Shown in pieces: positions 16,378 through 25,112 of a stretch of DNA of 64,000 bases (positions are counted from its first letter, which is position 1; every line of letters starts with the position of its first letter). Under the pieces are notes generated by a model. That model saw nothing but the letters and a program-made list of their open reading frames with translations. It did no database searches and had not been told where the DNA came from. Origin of the DNA: UBA4479 sp963974935 (GTDB taxonomy: Bacteria; Pseudomonadota; Alphaproteobacteria; Rhodospirillales; Casp-alpha2); the NCBI GenBank assembly GCA_963974935.1, contig CAXBEV010000007.1:100459-164458 (forward strand), given 5' to 3'. Position numbers and translations under genes: made by a program.

Positions 16378-17769
16378 ATGGTCACGTCTATTTTAGGCAC
16401 ACGCATCCGCCAACGTCGCCGTGAGGTTGGCATGACGCAAGTGCATTTGGCCAAGACGGTCGATATCTCCGCCTCATATCTTAATCTTATAGAATGGAAC
16501 AAACGGCCCATCGCCGGCAGTCTTTTGCGTAAAGTCGCCGACGCGTTAGACATTTCCTTGGCCGAGTTGGATAACGCAACCGAACATCACTTGTCGGCCA
16601 CGCTGAGCGAGATCGCACGCCTGCCAACGCTGAGTGCGCTGCAGATCGAGGAACACCGCACCAACGAATTGATTGGCCGCTTTCCAGGTTGGGCACGCGG
16701 GGTCGCCGCTCTCGCACGCTCGGAACGGGCGGCGGCGGCGCGGGTGCAGGTGCTGTCTGATCGTCTCAACAACGATCCGTTTTTGAGTGAAACCATGCAT
16801 CACATGCTGACCCGTATCGCTGCAATCAGATCCGCAACGGAAATTCTAACAGACTATGAATTGGCAACAGATCGCCGTGCGCAGTTCAACGCCATCGTTC
16901 ATGAAGAAAGCCAAGCACTCTCAAAAGTCGGGGAATCCTTAGCGGCATATTTGGATAAAGCCGAAGAATCCGAGCATGCCTTAAAGCCTGTTGATGAAGT
17001 CGAAGCCCTATTCAGCGCCCGCGCCAACCACATCGCCGAGCTTGAAGATGCCGCCCAGGTATTAAGCGCTCAGGTGTCAGGCCCGCGCCCGCACGCGCGC
17101 ATGACGCACGCCCGCAGCTTGGCCGAGACCGAACTCAGCCCGCTTATCGAAACGTTGATCGGTGAGCAGCCGGAGATGGACGGTCCACTCGCCGAAGCAC
17201 GGGTCCGGCGCGCGCTTATCAATTACGCGGCGAGTGCCATGGTGATGCCGATGTCTGAATTCGCGACGCGTGCAGCGGCCCTTCGTTACGATATCGACGC
17301 GCTCGCCGAAGTGTTCTCCGCCGACATTGAAAGCGTCTCATTAAGACTCACCGCGCTCGCCATCAGCAAAGACGTCCCGAAGTTCGGATACTTTTGCGTC
17401 AACGCCGCGGGCACCGTGATCGAAATGCGCAGTATCGAACAGCTTGCGGTCCCTAGATATGCCTCCGCCTGCCCGCTTTGGGTATTGTACCGGGCACAGC
17501 AATCACCTGAAACATTCATCCGCCAACGTGTGGTTTTTCCGTCAGGTGCGAGATTTGTGTTTGTCGCGCGCGCTGTGCATCACGGCGCAGCCGGGTTCGG
17601 CAAACCACGCCACTACCAAACCGTGATGACTGCGATGAGCGAAGACGACGCCCGAAAAACCGTCTATGCACCAGACCCCAACACGTCAGTCGAAGAAGTC
17701 GGCCCGGGGTGTCGGCTCTGCCCGCTGACGGATTGTTTACATCGGGTCGACGCGCCGCTGAGCGACTAA
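16378..17769 (+). CDS. XRE-family regulator with DUF2083 C-terminus and embedded DHp-like segment
   Basis: A 463-aa regulator. Residues 8-62 are a Cro/C1 helix-turn-helix. The C-terminal half follows the short-chain fatty-acyl regulator family (ScfR/RamB/MccR-like, DUF2083): INYAASAMVMP near 256-266, ALRYDIDALAEVF, and the terminal GCRLCPLTDCLHR with Cys445, 448 and 453. Between them, where relatives carry an IrrE-like peptidase part, residues about 140-192 read like a histidine-kinase dimerisation helix pair (HHMLTRIAAIRSATEIL...). This resembles the DHp of the symporter kinase encoded 2 kb downstream. AGGAG precedes the ATG. It probably controls the divergent ABC operon and may receive the signal of the adjacent two-component pair (inference). 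Confidence 0.85.
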   Translation: MVTSILGTRIRQRRREVGMTQVHLAKTVDISASYLNLIEWNKRPIAGSLLRKVADALDISLAELDNATEHHLSATLSEIARLPTLSALQIEEHRTNELIGRFPGWARGVAALARSERAAAARVQVLSDRLNNDPFLSETMHHMLTRIAAIRSATEILTDYELATDRRAQFNAIVHEESQALSKVGESLAAYLDKAEESEHALKPVDEVEALFSARANHIAELEDAAQVLSAQVSGPRPHARMTHARSLAETELSPLIETLIGEQPEMDGPLAEARVRRALINYAASAMVMPMSEFATRAAALRYDIDALAEVFSADIESVSLRLTALAISKDVPKFGYFCVNAAGTVIEMRSIEQLAVPRYASACPLWVLYRAQQSPETFIRQRVVFPSGARFVFVARAVHHGAAGFGKPRHYQTVMTAMSEDDARKTVYAPDPNTSVEEVGPGCRLCPLTDCLHRVDAPLSD

Positions 17770-17863
17770 ACTACACAACATCGTTGAAGTCCTGCGCCAT
17801 TTGAAGTCTAATTAGCCCAATGTCCGCTAAAGACGGACTGCGATTGGGAGGTTACGAAGAGCC

Positions 17864-18241
17864 ATGACAACCAGGGTTCTGCTAGCCGAAGATGAGCCGA
17901 ATATCAGCACTTCCCTCACCTTCCTGCTCGAACGTGCAGGCCATGAGGTTAAGGTTGAGACCGACGGCGACAAAGCGCTTGAGACAGCCTTATCGGGCTG
18001 GCCGGCGATTTTGGTGTTAGATGTCATGCTGCCGACATTAGACGGCTATGAAATCCTACGGCGCCTCCGCGATGATACGCGCACGAAAAATCTCCCCGTG
18101 ATTATGTTGACCGCAAAAGGCCAACGCGAAGACCGCGAAACCGCGATGAAATGCGGCGCCAATCTTTTCATTACCAAGCCATTCTCCAATGCCGAGATCG
18201 TCGACGCGATCAAGGATCTTGCCGCTGCCGTCAGCGAGTAG
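17864..18241 (+). CDS. Stand-alone response-regulator receiver (CheY-like)
   Basis: A 125-aa single receiver domain. The acidic pair is Glu9/Asp10, the phosphorylation site Asp53 (VLDVMLP), the switch Thr83, and the conserved Lys105 (ITKPF). There is no DNA-binding or enzymatic output domain, so it must act by protein contact. GGAGG lies about 13 bases before the ATG. It precedes the small membrane protein by 14 bp and the symporter-kinase by 280 bp, and is very probably the kinase's cognate receiver. Confidence 0.92.
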   Translation: MTTRVLLAEDEPNISTSLTFLLERAGHEVKVETDGDKALETALSGWPAILVLDVMLPTLDGYEILRRLRDDTRTKNLPVIMLTAKGQREDRETAMKCGANLFITKPFSNAEIVDAIKDLAAAVSE

Positions 18242-18255
18242 CGGCGCCCCCTGCC

Positions 18256-18525
18256 ATGCCCGATAACCGCGACCTTCAGCTGATCCGGCGCAAGGTTCGC
18301 GACCGCTCCGTTGCGTTGGTCTTGGTCGGCACGGTGTTGTTGATGCCGCCCATTGGCGGGTTGGCCAGGATTGATGGAACGATCTTCGGCATTCCGATTC
18401 CGCTCGCGTATATGTTTGGCGTCTGGGCCACCTTGATCATCGGCGCATTTTTGTTATCGCGACCCTTGCGCGACACCGACAAGCCGTCGCCGTCGACCTC
18501 TGTTGCCATTGATACCGACGAATGA
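18256..18525 (+). CDS. Small two-helix membrane protein, possible symporter small subunit
   Basis: An 89-aa protein with a basic N-terminus (about residues 1-16) and two membrane helices (about 17-36 and 45-68). The link IFGIPIPLAYMFGVW resembles the loop of DUF4212/DUF485 (YjcH-like) proteins that partner with sodium/solute symporters. Its TGA overlaps the ATG of the symporter-kinase gene (ATGA), indicating coupled translation and a likely physical partnership. The family assignment is a judgement from topology, motif and context. Confidence 0.68.
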   Translation: MPDNRDLQLIRRKVRDRSVALVLVGTVLLMPPIGGLARIDGTIFGIPIPLAYMFGVWATLIIGAFLLSRPLRDTDKPSPSTSVAIDTDE

Positions 18526-21191
18526 TTTCGGTCAACCTCCTGCTTGTCGTTTGTCTCGGCTACGTCGCCGTTCTGTTTGTCGTCGCCTTCATCGTCGATC
18601 AACGTGCCCGCCACAGGCCGATCCGCTGGCTGCAGTCCCCCGTGATCTACACATTGTCGATTTCAGTGTATTGCACGTCTTGGACGTTCTATGGCGCGGT
18701 CGGATCGGCAGCGCGCAACGGTCTTGAATTCATCACAATTTATTTGGGCCCGACGCTGGTGTTTGTCGGCTGGTGGTGGCTGCTGCGCAAATTGGTCCGC
18801 ATCGGGCGCGCGCATCGTATCACCTCGATTGCAGACTTGATCTCATCGCGCTACGGCAAAAGCTCAAGTCTTGCCGTGCTGGTCACGTTGATCGCGGTGA
18901 TTGCCATCACCCCGTATATCGCCCTGCAACTGCAATCCGTGACCAACAGTTACGCGGTGATCGCCGGCGACACTGACGGTGTCACGACGGCGTTTTGGGT
19001 TGCCGCCGGGATGGCGTTGTTCACGATCTTATTCGGCACCCGGAACCTAGATGCGAACGAACGCCACCACGGCGTCGTCGCCGCGATCGCGCTGGAGGCC
19101 ATCGTCAAGCTTGCGGCACTGATCGCGGTCGGCGTGTTCGTGACGTTCTTCGTCGCCGACGGGGCTGCGGATATATTCGAAGGCGTTTCGCAAGAAGCCA
19201 TCCGAGGGTCCAGCGACATCTTCGGTGCACGCTGGGTGACGTTGACGTTCTTATCGGCGACGGCGGTGATTTGCCTGCCCCGCCAATTCCAAGTGACCGT
19301 CGTTGAAAACATTGAAGAGCGCCACTTGGCGACCGCATCGTGGCTGTTCCCGCTTTATCTGTTCGGCATAACGATCTTTATTATGCCGATTGCGCTGGTC
19401 GGCCTTGAGGTGATGCCGGCGGGGTCGAACCCGGATCTGTATGTGCTGACCCTGCCGCTTTCCGAACAGCGCAACGAGCTTGCGCTGTTGGCGTTCCTGG
19501 GCGGCTTTTCGTCGGCAACATCAATGGTGATTGTCGCGGCCATTGCCGCGTCGACGATGGTCTCAAACCACGTGGTGATGCCGATTGCACTTCGCTTGCT
19601 GGCCCGCACCAATGCGGTCAGCGGTGATGTGCGCAATCTTTTGCTGACGTCACGGCGAATCAGCATCGCGCTCATCTTGGGCCTCGGCTTCCTATACTTT
19701 TATATCAGCGGCGGATCGGACGCGCTCGCCGCCATCGGCTTGATCGCGTTTGTCGGCGTCGCCCAGTTTCTGCCATGCTTACTGGGCGGTATTTTCTGGC
19801 GCGGCGCAACCAAGGCCGGTGCCATTGCCGGCTTGCTGATCGGCTCAGCCATGTGGGCCTATACTCTGTTCCTACCCAGCTTCGGCGGACATTTTATTCT
19901 GACGCCCGAAGTCCTGGCATTAGGCCCCTGGGGCATCTCGTTGCTCCGCCCGCAATCGTTAATGGGGCTCAGTGATTTCGATCCGTTGGTGCACGCCGTG
20001 GTGTGGAGCGTAGGCCTCAACGCCATCGTGTTTATCGTCGTCTCAAGCCTCACCAAACCGGATATTCTAGAGCGCCTACAAGGCACCCTGTTTGTCGGTG
20101 TCTATCGCTCCACCGGCGGTGCGATGTCGAATATTTCAGCGGGTGCCGCAGACGCCGAAGACATGTTTATCTTGGCGCAACGGATTTTGGGCCTCGAACC
20201 TGCGCGGCGCTTATTTGACGAGATCGCCGCATCGCAAGGCATCACCGTCGGCCTACCGCATGCAACCGACGCCGTAATCTCAAGATTAGAACGTGAGCTC
20301 GCAGGCTCAGTCGGGGCCGCGTCTGCCCACGCCATGGTGTCGCGCATCGCGGGCCGCCAAACGGTGGGCATGACGGAACTCATCGACATTGCCGATGAAA
20401 CCCAACAAGTGATCGAAACCTCGCGTCAGCTCGCCGAAAAATCCGCCGAACTTGAGCGCGCGGCCGAACAACTCCGCGAAGCCAACTTACGGCTCCGCGC
20501 GCTTGATGCACAAAAAGACGAATTCCTAAGCCAGGTTAGTCACGAGCTTCGCACGCCGATGACCTCAATCCGTTCGTTCTCGGAAATCCTGAAAGACAGC
20601 AGTGTCTCCGCCGAAGACCGGGCGCGGTTCGTCGCCATCATCTATGATGAAAGCCTGCGCCTGACCCGGTTGCTGGACGAAATTTTGGATATCAGCCGCC
20701 TCGAAGCCGGCTCGGCCGCGCTGAAGCTTGAGCCGATGAATGCGAATACTGCCGTACACAGCGCCGTCGAAACCGTCGCCGGCATTACGCTCAAAGCCGA
20801 CGTCAAAGTGACAAGTGAGTTGAGCCCCGACGACTTACCCGTCTGCGCCAACGCGGATCGCTTGCGTCAGGTTTTGATCAATATCCTGTCAAACGCGGTA
20901 AAATATAACGGTGCCGACGTGCCGGAAATTCTCGTCCGCACCTCGCACGATAATCGCACAGTGAAAATCGATATCATCGACAACGGCGGCGGCGTGACCC
21001 GCGAAGAAGCGAACACCGTTTTCGAAAAATTCGCCCGCGGCAACCGCAGCGTCCGCAGTTCCGGTGCCGGCCTCGGTCTGCCGATCAGCCGCGCGATCAT
21101 GCATGCCATGGAGGGTGATTTAACGTTGGAATTCGCCCCCGATCATTCAAGCTATTTTCGCCTCACGCTGCCATTGCTGAAAGCGGCGTAA
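18522..21191 (+). CDS. Sodium/solute symporter-sensor histidine kinase fusion (CbrA-like)
   Basis: An 889-aa protein. Residues about 1-540 form a multi-helix SLC5/SSS transporter-like domain. A linker and coiled coil (about 600-668) lead to the DHp with phosphoacceptor His674 in SHELRTPMTSIR. The ATPase domain follows with the N box NILSNAVKYN (787-796), the G1 box DNGGG (820-824) and G2 GAGLGL (848-853). This is the architecture of CbrA and relatives, which couple a transporter-like sensor to kinase activity. No receiver is fused; the upstream free receiver is the likely partner. The signal is probably a small organic solute or its flux. Confidence 0.95.
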   Translation: MISVNLLLVVCLGYVAVLFVVAFIVDQRARHRPIRWLQSPVIYTLSISVYCTSWTFYGAVGSAARNGLEFITIYLGPTLVFVGWWWLLRKLVRIGRAHRITSIADLISSRYGKSSSLAVLVTLIAVIAITPYIALQLQSVTNSYAVIAGDTDGVTTAFWVAAGMALFTILFGTRNLDANERHHGVVAAIALEAIVKLAALIAVGVFVTFFVADGAADIFEGVSQEAIRGSSDIFGARWVTLTFLSATAVICLPRQFQVTVVENIEERHLATASWLFPLYLFGITIFIMPIALVGLEVMPAGSNPDLYVLTLPLSEQRNELALLAFLGGFSSATSMVIVAAIAASTMVSNHVVMPIALRLLARTNAVSGDVRNLLLTSRRISIALILGLGFLYFYISGGSDALAAIGLIAFVGVAQFLPCLLGGIFWRGATKAGAIAGLLIGSAMWAYTLFLPSFGGHFILTPEVLALGPWGISLLRPQSLMGLSDFDPLVHAVVWSVGLNAIVFIVVSSLTKPDILERLQGTLFVGVYRSTGGAMSNISAGAADAEDMFILAQRILGLEPARRLFDEIAASQGITVGLPHATDAVISRLERELAGSVGAASAHAMVSRIAGRQTVGMTELIDIADETQQVIETSRQLAEKSAELERAAEQLREANLRLRALDAQKDEFLSQVSHELRTPMTSIRSFSEILKDSSVSAEDRARFVAIIYDESLRLTRLLDEILDISRLEAGSAALKLEPMNANTAVHSAVETVAGITLKADVKVTSELSPDDLPVCANADRLRQVLINILSNAVKYNGADVPEILVRTSHDNRTVKIDIIDNGGGVTREEANTVFEKFARGNRSVRSSGAGLGLPISRAIMHAMEGDLTLEFAPDHSSYFRLTLPLLKAA

Positions 21192-21432
21192 GTATTGATT
21201 AACAAAATTTACGCAAATGATATTCTTAGAAAACTATCACTTTTAATGTGCACAATCCAATTGGTGATAGAACCCGCACGATGGTACCATAAACGTTCGT
21301 TCCTAAGATGGTGTAATAACCGAATAGGGATGATTACAGGACACCATTACTTTTTAGCGCTGAATTGTCTGGATATAAGTGGAAAGTATAGACAGCCACG
21401 CTAATCCATCACTGGATCGAACGGGGTGTGAT

Positions 21433-22245
21433 ATGCTCAAAAGTCAAATTCCACCAACCGAACCAGAAGCAACGGGCTCCAAGGGCGTGACATTTGCTTC
21501 GCGTATCAGAATGATCGACACAAACGCACCTTGGCAATGGCTTGCTTTAGGATGGGCGGACCTCACGCGGGCTCGATTTATCAGTATCCCTTATGCGTTC
21601 ATATTTGTGGTGCTCGGATATACCGTGACGATTGGTCTGTATCTCACTGACCTATATTATCTGATCTGGCCTTTTATTGCCGGATTCATTCTGGTCGCTC
21701 CGGTATTCACGGTCGGCCTCTATGAAGTCAGCCGAAAGCTGGAGGTTGGCGAACCCATTTCTTTCACCACGGCAATTGGCGCGTGGCGTTGTGCGCCGGG
21801 GCGCATATTCGGCGCAGGTCTCGCTTTGATGTTTTTCTTGATCATTTGGGTGCGAACGGCGGCTTTATTATACGTGATTAATTTTCCATATCAGATGCTC
21901 AACATTCCTAATCTGTTGAACCAGACTTTCTTTTCATGGGATGGCCTGACATTTCTAGCCGTGGGCACCTTTATAGGTGCGATCTTTGCCGTTTTTGCCT
22001 TTTTGATGAGTGCGATATCCTTACCAATGATGATTGGGGAACGCGCTGACTTCCTGCCAGCACTATTGACGTCATTTTTCGCCGTCACACTGAATCCACG
22101 CGCAATGATGTTATGGGCCGCGATCATCGTGATCATCACGGCAGTCGGCATGGCAACCGCGTTTATCGGCCTTGCGATTACCTTACCACTGATCGGACAT
22201 GCGACCTGGCACGCTTATCGATCGATAGTACTTCCAAAAGATTAG
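21433..22245 (+). CDS. DUF2189-like integral membrane protein
   Basis: A 270-aa protein. A polar N-terminus includes the PWQWLALGWADLTRA motif, followed by about six membrane helices. This tryptophan-rich start and the topology match the DUF2189 family, whose function is unknown. The ATG at 21433 (after GGGGTG) was preferred over an upstream in-frame start. The 241-bp gap before it is AT-rich and contains nothing recognisable. Codon use looks more AT-rich than that of its neighbours, and it is flanked downstream by an IS remnant, so it may mark a recombination-prone spot. Confidence 0.72.
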   Translation: MLKSQIPPTEPEATGSKGVTFASRIRMIDTNAPWQWLALGWADLTRARFISIPYAFIFVVLGYTVTIGLYLTDLYYLIWPFIAGFILVAPVFTVGLYEVSRKLEVGEPISFTTAIGAWRCAPGRIFGAGLALMFFLIIWVRTAALLYVINFPYQMLNIPNLLNQTFFSWDGLTFLAVGTFIGAIFAVFAFLMSAISLPMMIGERADFLPALLTSFFAVTLNPRAMMLWAAIIVIITAVGMATAFIGLAITLPLIGHATWHAYRSIVLPKD

Positions 22246-22300
22246 ATGCATTCCAGTAGGCATACCGTCAGAATGTCATAAATTGGTCTGCTATTGGCTA

Positions 22301-22709
22301 ATTTCATTGAAAAACCCATCCGTCATGGCGACGCTATATTACTTTTCGAGCGTTTTCCACAGTGGCAATTGTGCTGTCCCGATCAGCTTGCTGGTTCAGG
22401 CTGCGGCATCGGGATCGACGTCGCCAGTTTTCTGAGATTTTGGGCGGTGGCGGTCGGCGTCCGCCTTGATCAAGCTGGCGTCGACGACGAAGTCTTCACC
22501 GCCGATCAGACCTTCTTCAAGACAGCGGCCGCACAGTCTCTTCAAAAATATAGCGTAGCACGTCGCTGTTGCGGAACCGTTCATGGCGATTTTTGAAAAA
22601 CGTCGAATGGTCGGGGACCTAGCCTTCCAGACCAACTGCCCCCTGATCAATTCTTATGAATTGAATCGGCACAGAACGACGTTATCAAACCCGAGTTTTT
22701 CAACGAAAT
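22301..22709. mobile_element. Decayed insertion-sequence remnant with imperfect terminal inverted repeats
   Basis: ATTTCATTGAAAAACCC at 22301-22317 faces its near copy ATTTCGTTGAAAAACTC (read on the minus strand, 22709-22693); 15 of 17 bases match. Between them is only about 375 bp, including a broken transposase segment, whereas intact elements of this kind are well over 1 kb. A large internal deletion is therefore likely. The transposase fragment resembles IS1182/IS5-group enzymes. GGCTA occurs just outside the left repeat and 12 bp beyond the right one, too far to call a target duplication. The element fills most of the 642-bp gene gap. Confidence 0.72.
22396..22640 (-). pseudogene. Transposase fragment, frameshifted and truncated
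   Basis: Reading leftward, one frame gives VPDHSTFFKNRHERFRNSD and continues to FEETVR; after a shift of one frame the protein continues as CLEEGLIGGEDFVVDASLI and KADADRHR. Together these match the N-terminal DDE region of IS1182-type transposases (PDHSTFSKNRHGRF..., ...EGLVGGEGFAVDASLI...), including the first catalytic Asp in VDAS. A TAG interrupts the first frame just before VPDHS. The rest of the enzyme is missing. It cannot encode an active transposase. Confidence 0.78.
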
Positions 22710-22887
22710 CGACCCTTAGTGGCTATTTTCGTCCTGTCATTACGACGTTCGCCGTGGAAAACCTTGATCCATATCAAAGTACTTTCAAAATGATGTGTTA
22801 CGGTCGACTTGTTTATATGCTGGTTTTCTTTTCGGTTCGACGTCTTGCCAGTCAATGGTGCGGGCATTTTGGAGGCAAGATTGAGAC

Positions 22888-23733
22888 ATGGTGACTGAGA
22901 AACCTGCTGACTCCAAAATGTCGATAACCGTCGAAATCGAAATCGAAGGTCTTAAGAAGGCTTTCGGTGAACATCAGGTGCTGCGGGGTGTCGATCTCCG
23001 GGTGTGCCGGGGTGAAATGGTCGCGATCCTCGGTGGTTCCGGGTCTGGCAAAACGGTCTTATTTAATCACATCCTTGGACAGTTGATACCGGACAGTGGT
23101 CGGATCCGGGTCGCCGACTACACCCAAGAAGAGACACCACTCGTTGATCTTGCGACACTAGACGGACAGAAACTCGACACCATCCACGCTCATTGGGGCG
23201 TCGTTTTTCAAAGAAACGCCCTTTTCTCGGGCACTATATATTCCAACATTGAACTCTGGCTTAAGGAAATTAAGAACCTGGAGGACGAGGATATAAAGTC
23301 GATTGCGCGCGACGTGTTGTCTGCCGTCGCCTTACCGGCGGATGACGATTTCATGGACAATTCGACCGAAAGCTTATCCGGTGGCATGGCGAAACGCTTG
23401 GCCATCGCACGGGCAATATCCATGGACCCAAAGGTCATCTTCTATGATGAACCGACGACCGGGTTAGATCCGACCAGTGCGGCGCAGGTTCAGGACCTGA
23501 TCCGTGAAACGCATGTCGTGGTGGGGACAGACCGTCCTAAACGGACGACCTTAATCATCACACACGACAAAGATCTTCTTAAACGTCTTCAGCCAAAAGT
23601 CGTCATGCTGCATGAAGGACGCATCTTCTTCAACGGTCCGTTCGAAGATTTCGAGTCCTCGACTTCGGAGGTTATTCGCCCCTATTTCGACCTCATGCCG
23701 ACATTGCAAAACCGGGATCGCTCGGCTGAATGA
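22888..23733 (+). CDS. Orphan MlaF-like ABC ATPase
   Basis: A 281-aa ATPase resembling MlaF/Ttg2A, the ATPase of phospholipid-trafficking MCE systems. Walker A is GGSGSGKT, the signature LSGGMAKR, and Walker B VIFYDEPTTGLDP; the SGGMAKR form is characteristic of this group. The expected MlaE permease and MlaD MCE-domain genes are absent on both sides. Upstream lie the IS remnant and a DUF2189-like gene, downstream a convergent acyl-CoA dehydrogenase gene 74 bp away. An insertion between the CAHW-containing segment and the Q-loop makes it slightly longer than usual. It may act with a permease encoded elsewhere, or be a leftover of a disrupted operon. Confidence 0.82.
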   Translation: MVTEKPADSKMSITVEIEIEGLKKAFGEHQVLRGVDLRVCRGEMVAILGGSGSGKTVLFNHILGQLIPDSGRIRVADYTQEETPLVDLATLDGQKLDTIHAHWGVVFQRNALFSGTIYSNIELWLKEIKNLEDEDIKSIARDVLSAVALPADDDFMDNSTESLSGGMAKRLAIARAISMDPKVIFYDEPTTGLDPTSAAQVQDLIRETHVVVGTDRPKRTTLIITHDKDLLKRLQPKVVMLHEGRIFFNGPFEDFESSTSEVIRPYFDLMPTLQNRDRSAE

Positions 23734-23807
23734 CGGGTACAGGCAAAGCTTCCAGGTTCGCACGATAGGCGTTAAACCTTTGCCGCATTCGTGCAGGCAC
23801 AGTCACC

Positions 23808-24965
23808 TCAGCGTTGCGAAAAGCGACGCCCGACCATCGCAGCGGCGATGTTGACCTTTTGGATATCGATGGTGCCACCTGCGATGCCCCACCCCCAGGC
23901 ATCCCGCATTTTTTGCTCCATCGGGTAGTCGGTGGAATAGCCGTAGCCGCCCATCAACTGCATCGCTTTGCCGGTCACGGTGCGCACCATTTCATTGGCA
24001 AAGCACTTGGCGACAGAGCTGTCTGCAACACTCGGCAAGCCTTGCGATGCATTAACGACGGCGCGATACAGCAACAAGCGCGCGGCATCAACCTGCATCC
24101 GCATTTCCGCCAAGTGCAGTTGCACCGCCTGGAAATCACTGACCGGTTTACCAAACTGCTGACGCTCTTGCACATATTCGAGGACGTAATCGAGCGCGGA
24201 CTGCGCAATCGCCACGCACATTGTGGTGTTGCCACAACGCTCCAGATCAAACGCTTCCATCAATTTTTTGAAGCCGCCCGCGGGCACGACGATGTTTGCC
24301 GCCGGCACCTCGACATTGTCGAAAAAGATGTCGGCGCTCGGGATGCCCCGAAAGCCCATATGAATTTCGGGTTTACCGAAACTGATGCCCGCAGCGTCGC
24401 CTTCCACCAACACAGCGCCGATGCCTTTAGCGCCTGGCGCGTCCGACATCCGACAATAGACCACGTAGGCATCCGCATGCCCTGCCCCCGAACACCAGCG
24501 TTTGGTACCGTTGAGAACAACCTTGTCGCCTTTGACCTCGGCGCGAGTCGTTAAATCCGTCAGCGCCGTGCCGGCATTCGGCTCGGACATGGAAACCGCG
24601 ACGATCATCTCACCGGCACAAACCTGGGGCACAATCCGTTGACGCAATTCATCCGGGGCAAAGTGCGCCAGCGCCAACGTTGGCCCGAAGCAGGATTCAA
24701 AGATCGGGAAAGCGATGGCAGGTGAAATCTTCGCGGCCTCTTCCAACACCAGCACCGCATCCAAGTGCGACAATCCAAGCCCGCCCAACTCACTGGGCAG
24801 ATTGACGCCTAAAAAGCCCATCTCGCCATAGCGCTTCACGAGGTCGTGAGACGGCGGCATGCCGGTTGTCTCAACCTCTTTTGCCAAGGTCGGCAGCTCG
24901 GCCTCGGCGAATTTACGCACACTGTCTTGTAGCGCGATCTGGTCAGCGTTCAGGGTAAAGTCCAT
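23808..24965 (-). CDS. Acyl-CoA dehydrogenase
   Basis: A 385-aa flavoenzyme with the full acyl-CoA dehydrogenase fold. Visible motifs are the helical N-terminal domain with GFLGVNLPSELGG, the FAD/substrate segment AVSMSEPNAGTALTDL (about residues 130-145), and the C-terminal QLMGGYGYSTDYPMEQKMRDA. It catalyses alpha,beta-dehydrogenation of an acyl-CoA, passing electrons to ETF. A GAGGAAAACC SD precedes the ATG. It stands alone, 147 bp from the divergent dehydratase gene. Chain-length preference cannot be read from the sequence. Confidence 0.93.
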   Translation of the reverse strand: MDFTLNADQIALQDSVRKFAEAELPTLAKEVETTGMPPSHDLVKRYGEMGFLGVNLPSELGGLGLSHLDAVLVLEEAAKISPAIAFPIFESCFGPTLALAHFAPDELRQRIVPQVCAGEMIVAVSMSEPNAGTALTDLTTRAEVKGDKVVLNGTKRWCSGAGHADAYVVYCRMSDAPGAKGIGAVLVEGDAAGISFGKPEIHMGFRGIPSADIFFDNVEVPAANIVVPAGGFKKLMEAFDLERCGNTTMCVAIAQSALDYVLEYVQERQQFGKPVSDFQAVQLHLAEMRMQVDAARLLLYRAVVNASQGLPSVADSSVAKCFANEMVRTVTGKAMQLMGGYGYSTDYPMEQKMRDAWGWGIAGGTIDIQKVNIAAAMVGRRFSQR

Positions 24966-25112
24966 GGTTTTCCTCGTGATTTTTATTTATCGAATTTCAT
25001 CCACTATGCGGATACGCAACGGCGCGTAAAGCAACAATCAACACCGATATATATCCGCCTCGAATAACCGGGGATTTCTGATATCGTGCTGAAAACGACA
25101 GGGAGAGAGACT

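Noticed and set aside
22294..22596. A possible 100-aa protein on the plus strand in the IS remnant
   Set aside because: The opposite strand shows recognisable transposase segments; the plus-strand frame is their mirror image.
22296..22725. GGCTA as a target-site duplication for the IS remnant
   Set aside because: The right copy lies 12 bp beyond the terminal repeat, so the two do not flank the element symmetrically.
23814..24554. A 246-codon open frame on the plus strand
   Set aside because: Antisense to the acyl-CoA dehydrogenase gene. No SD; His/Arg-rich mirror translation.
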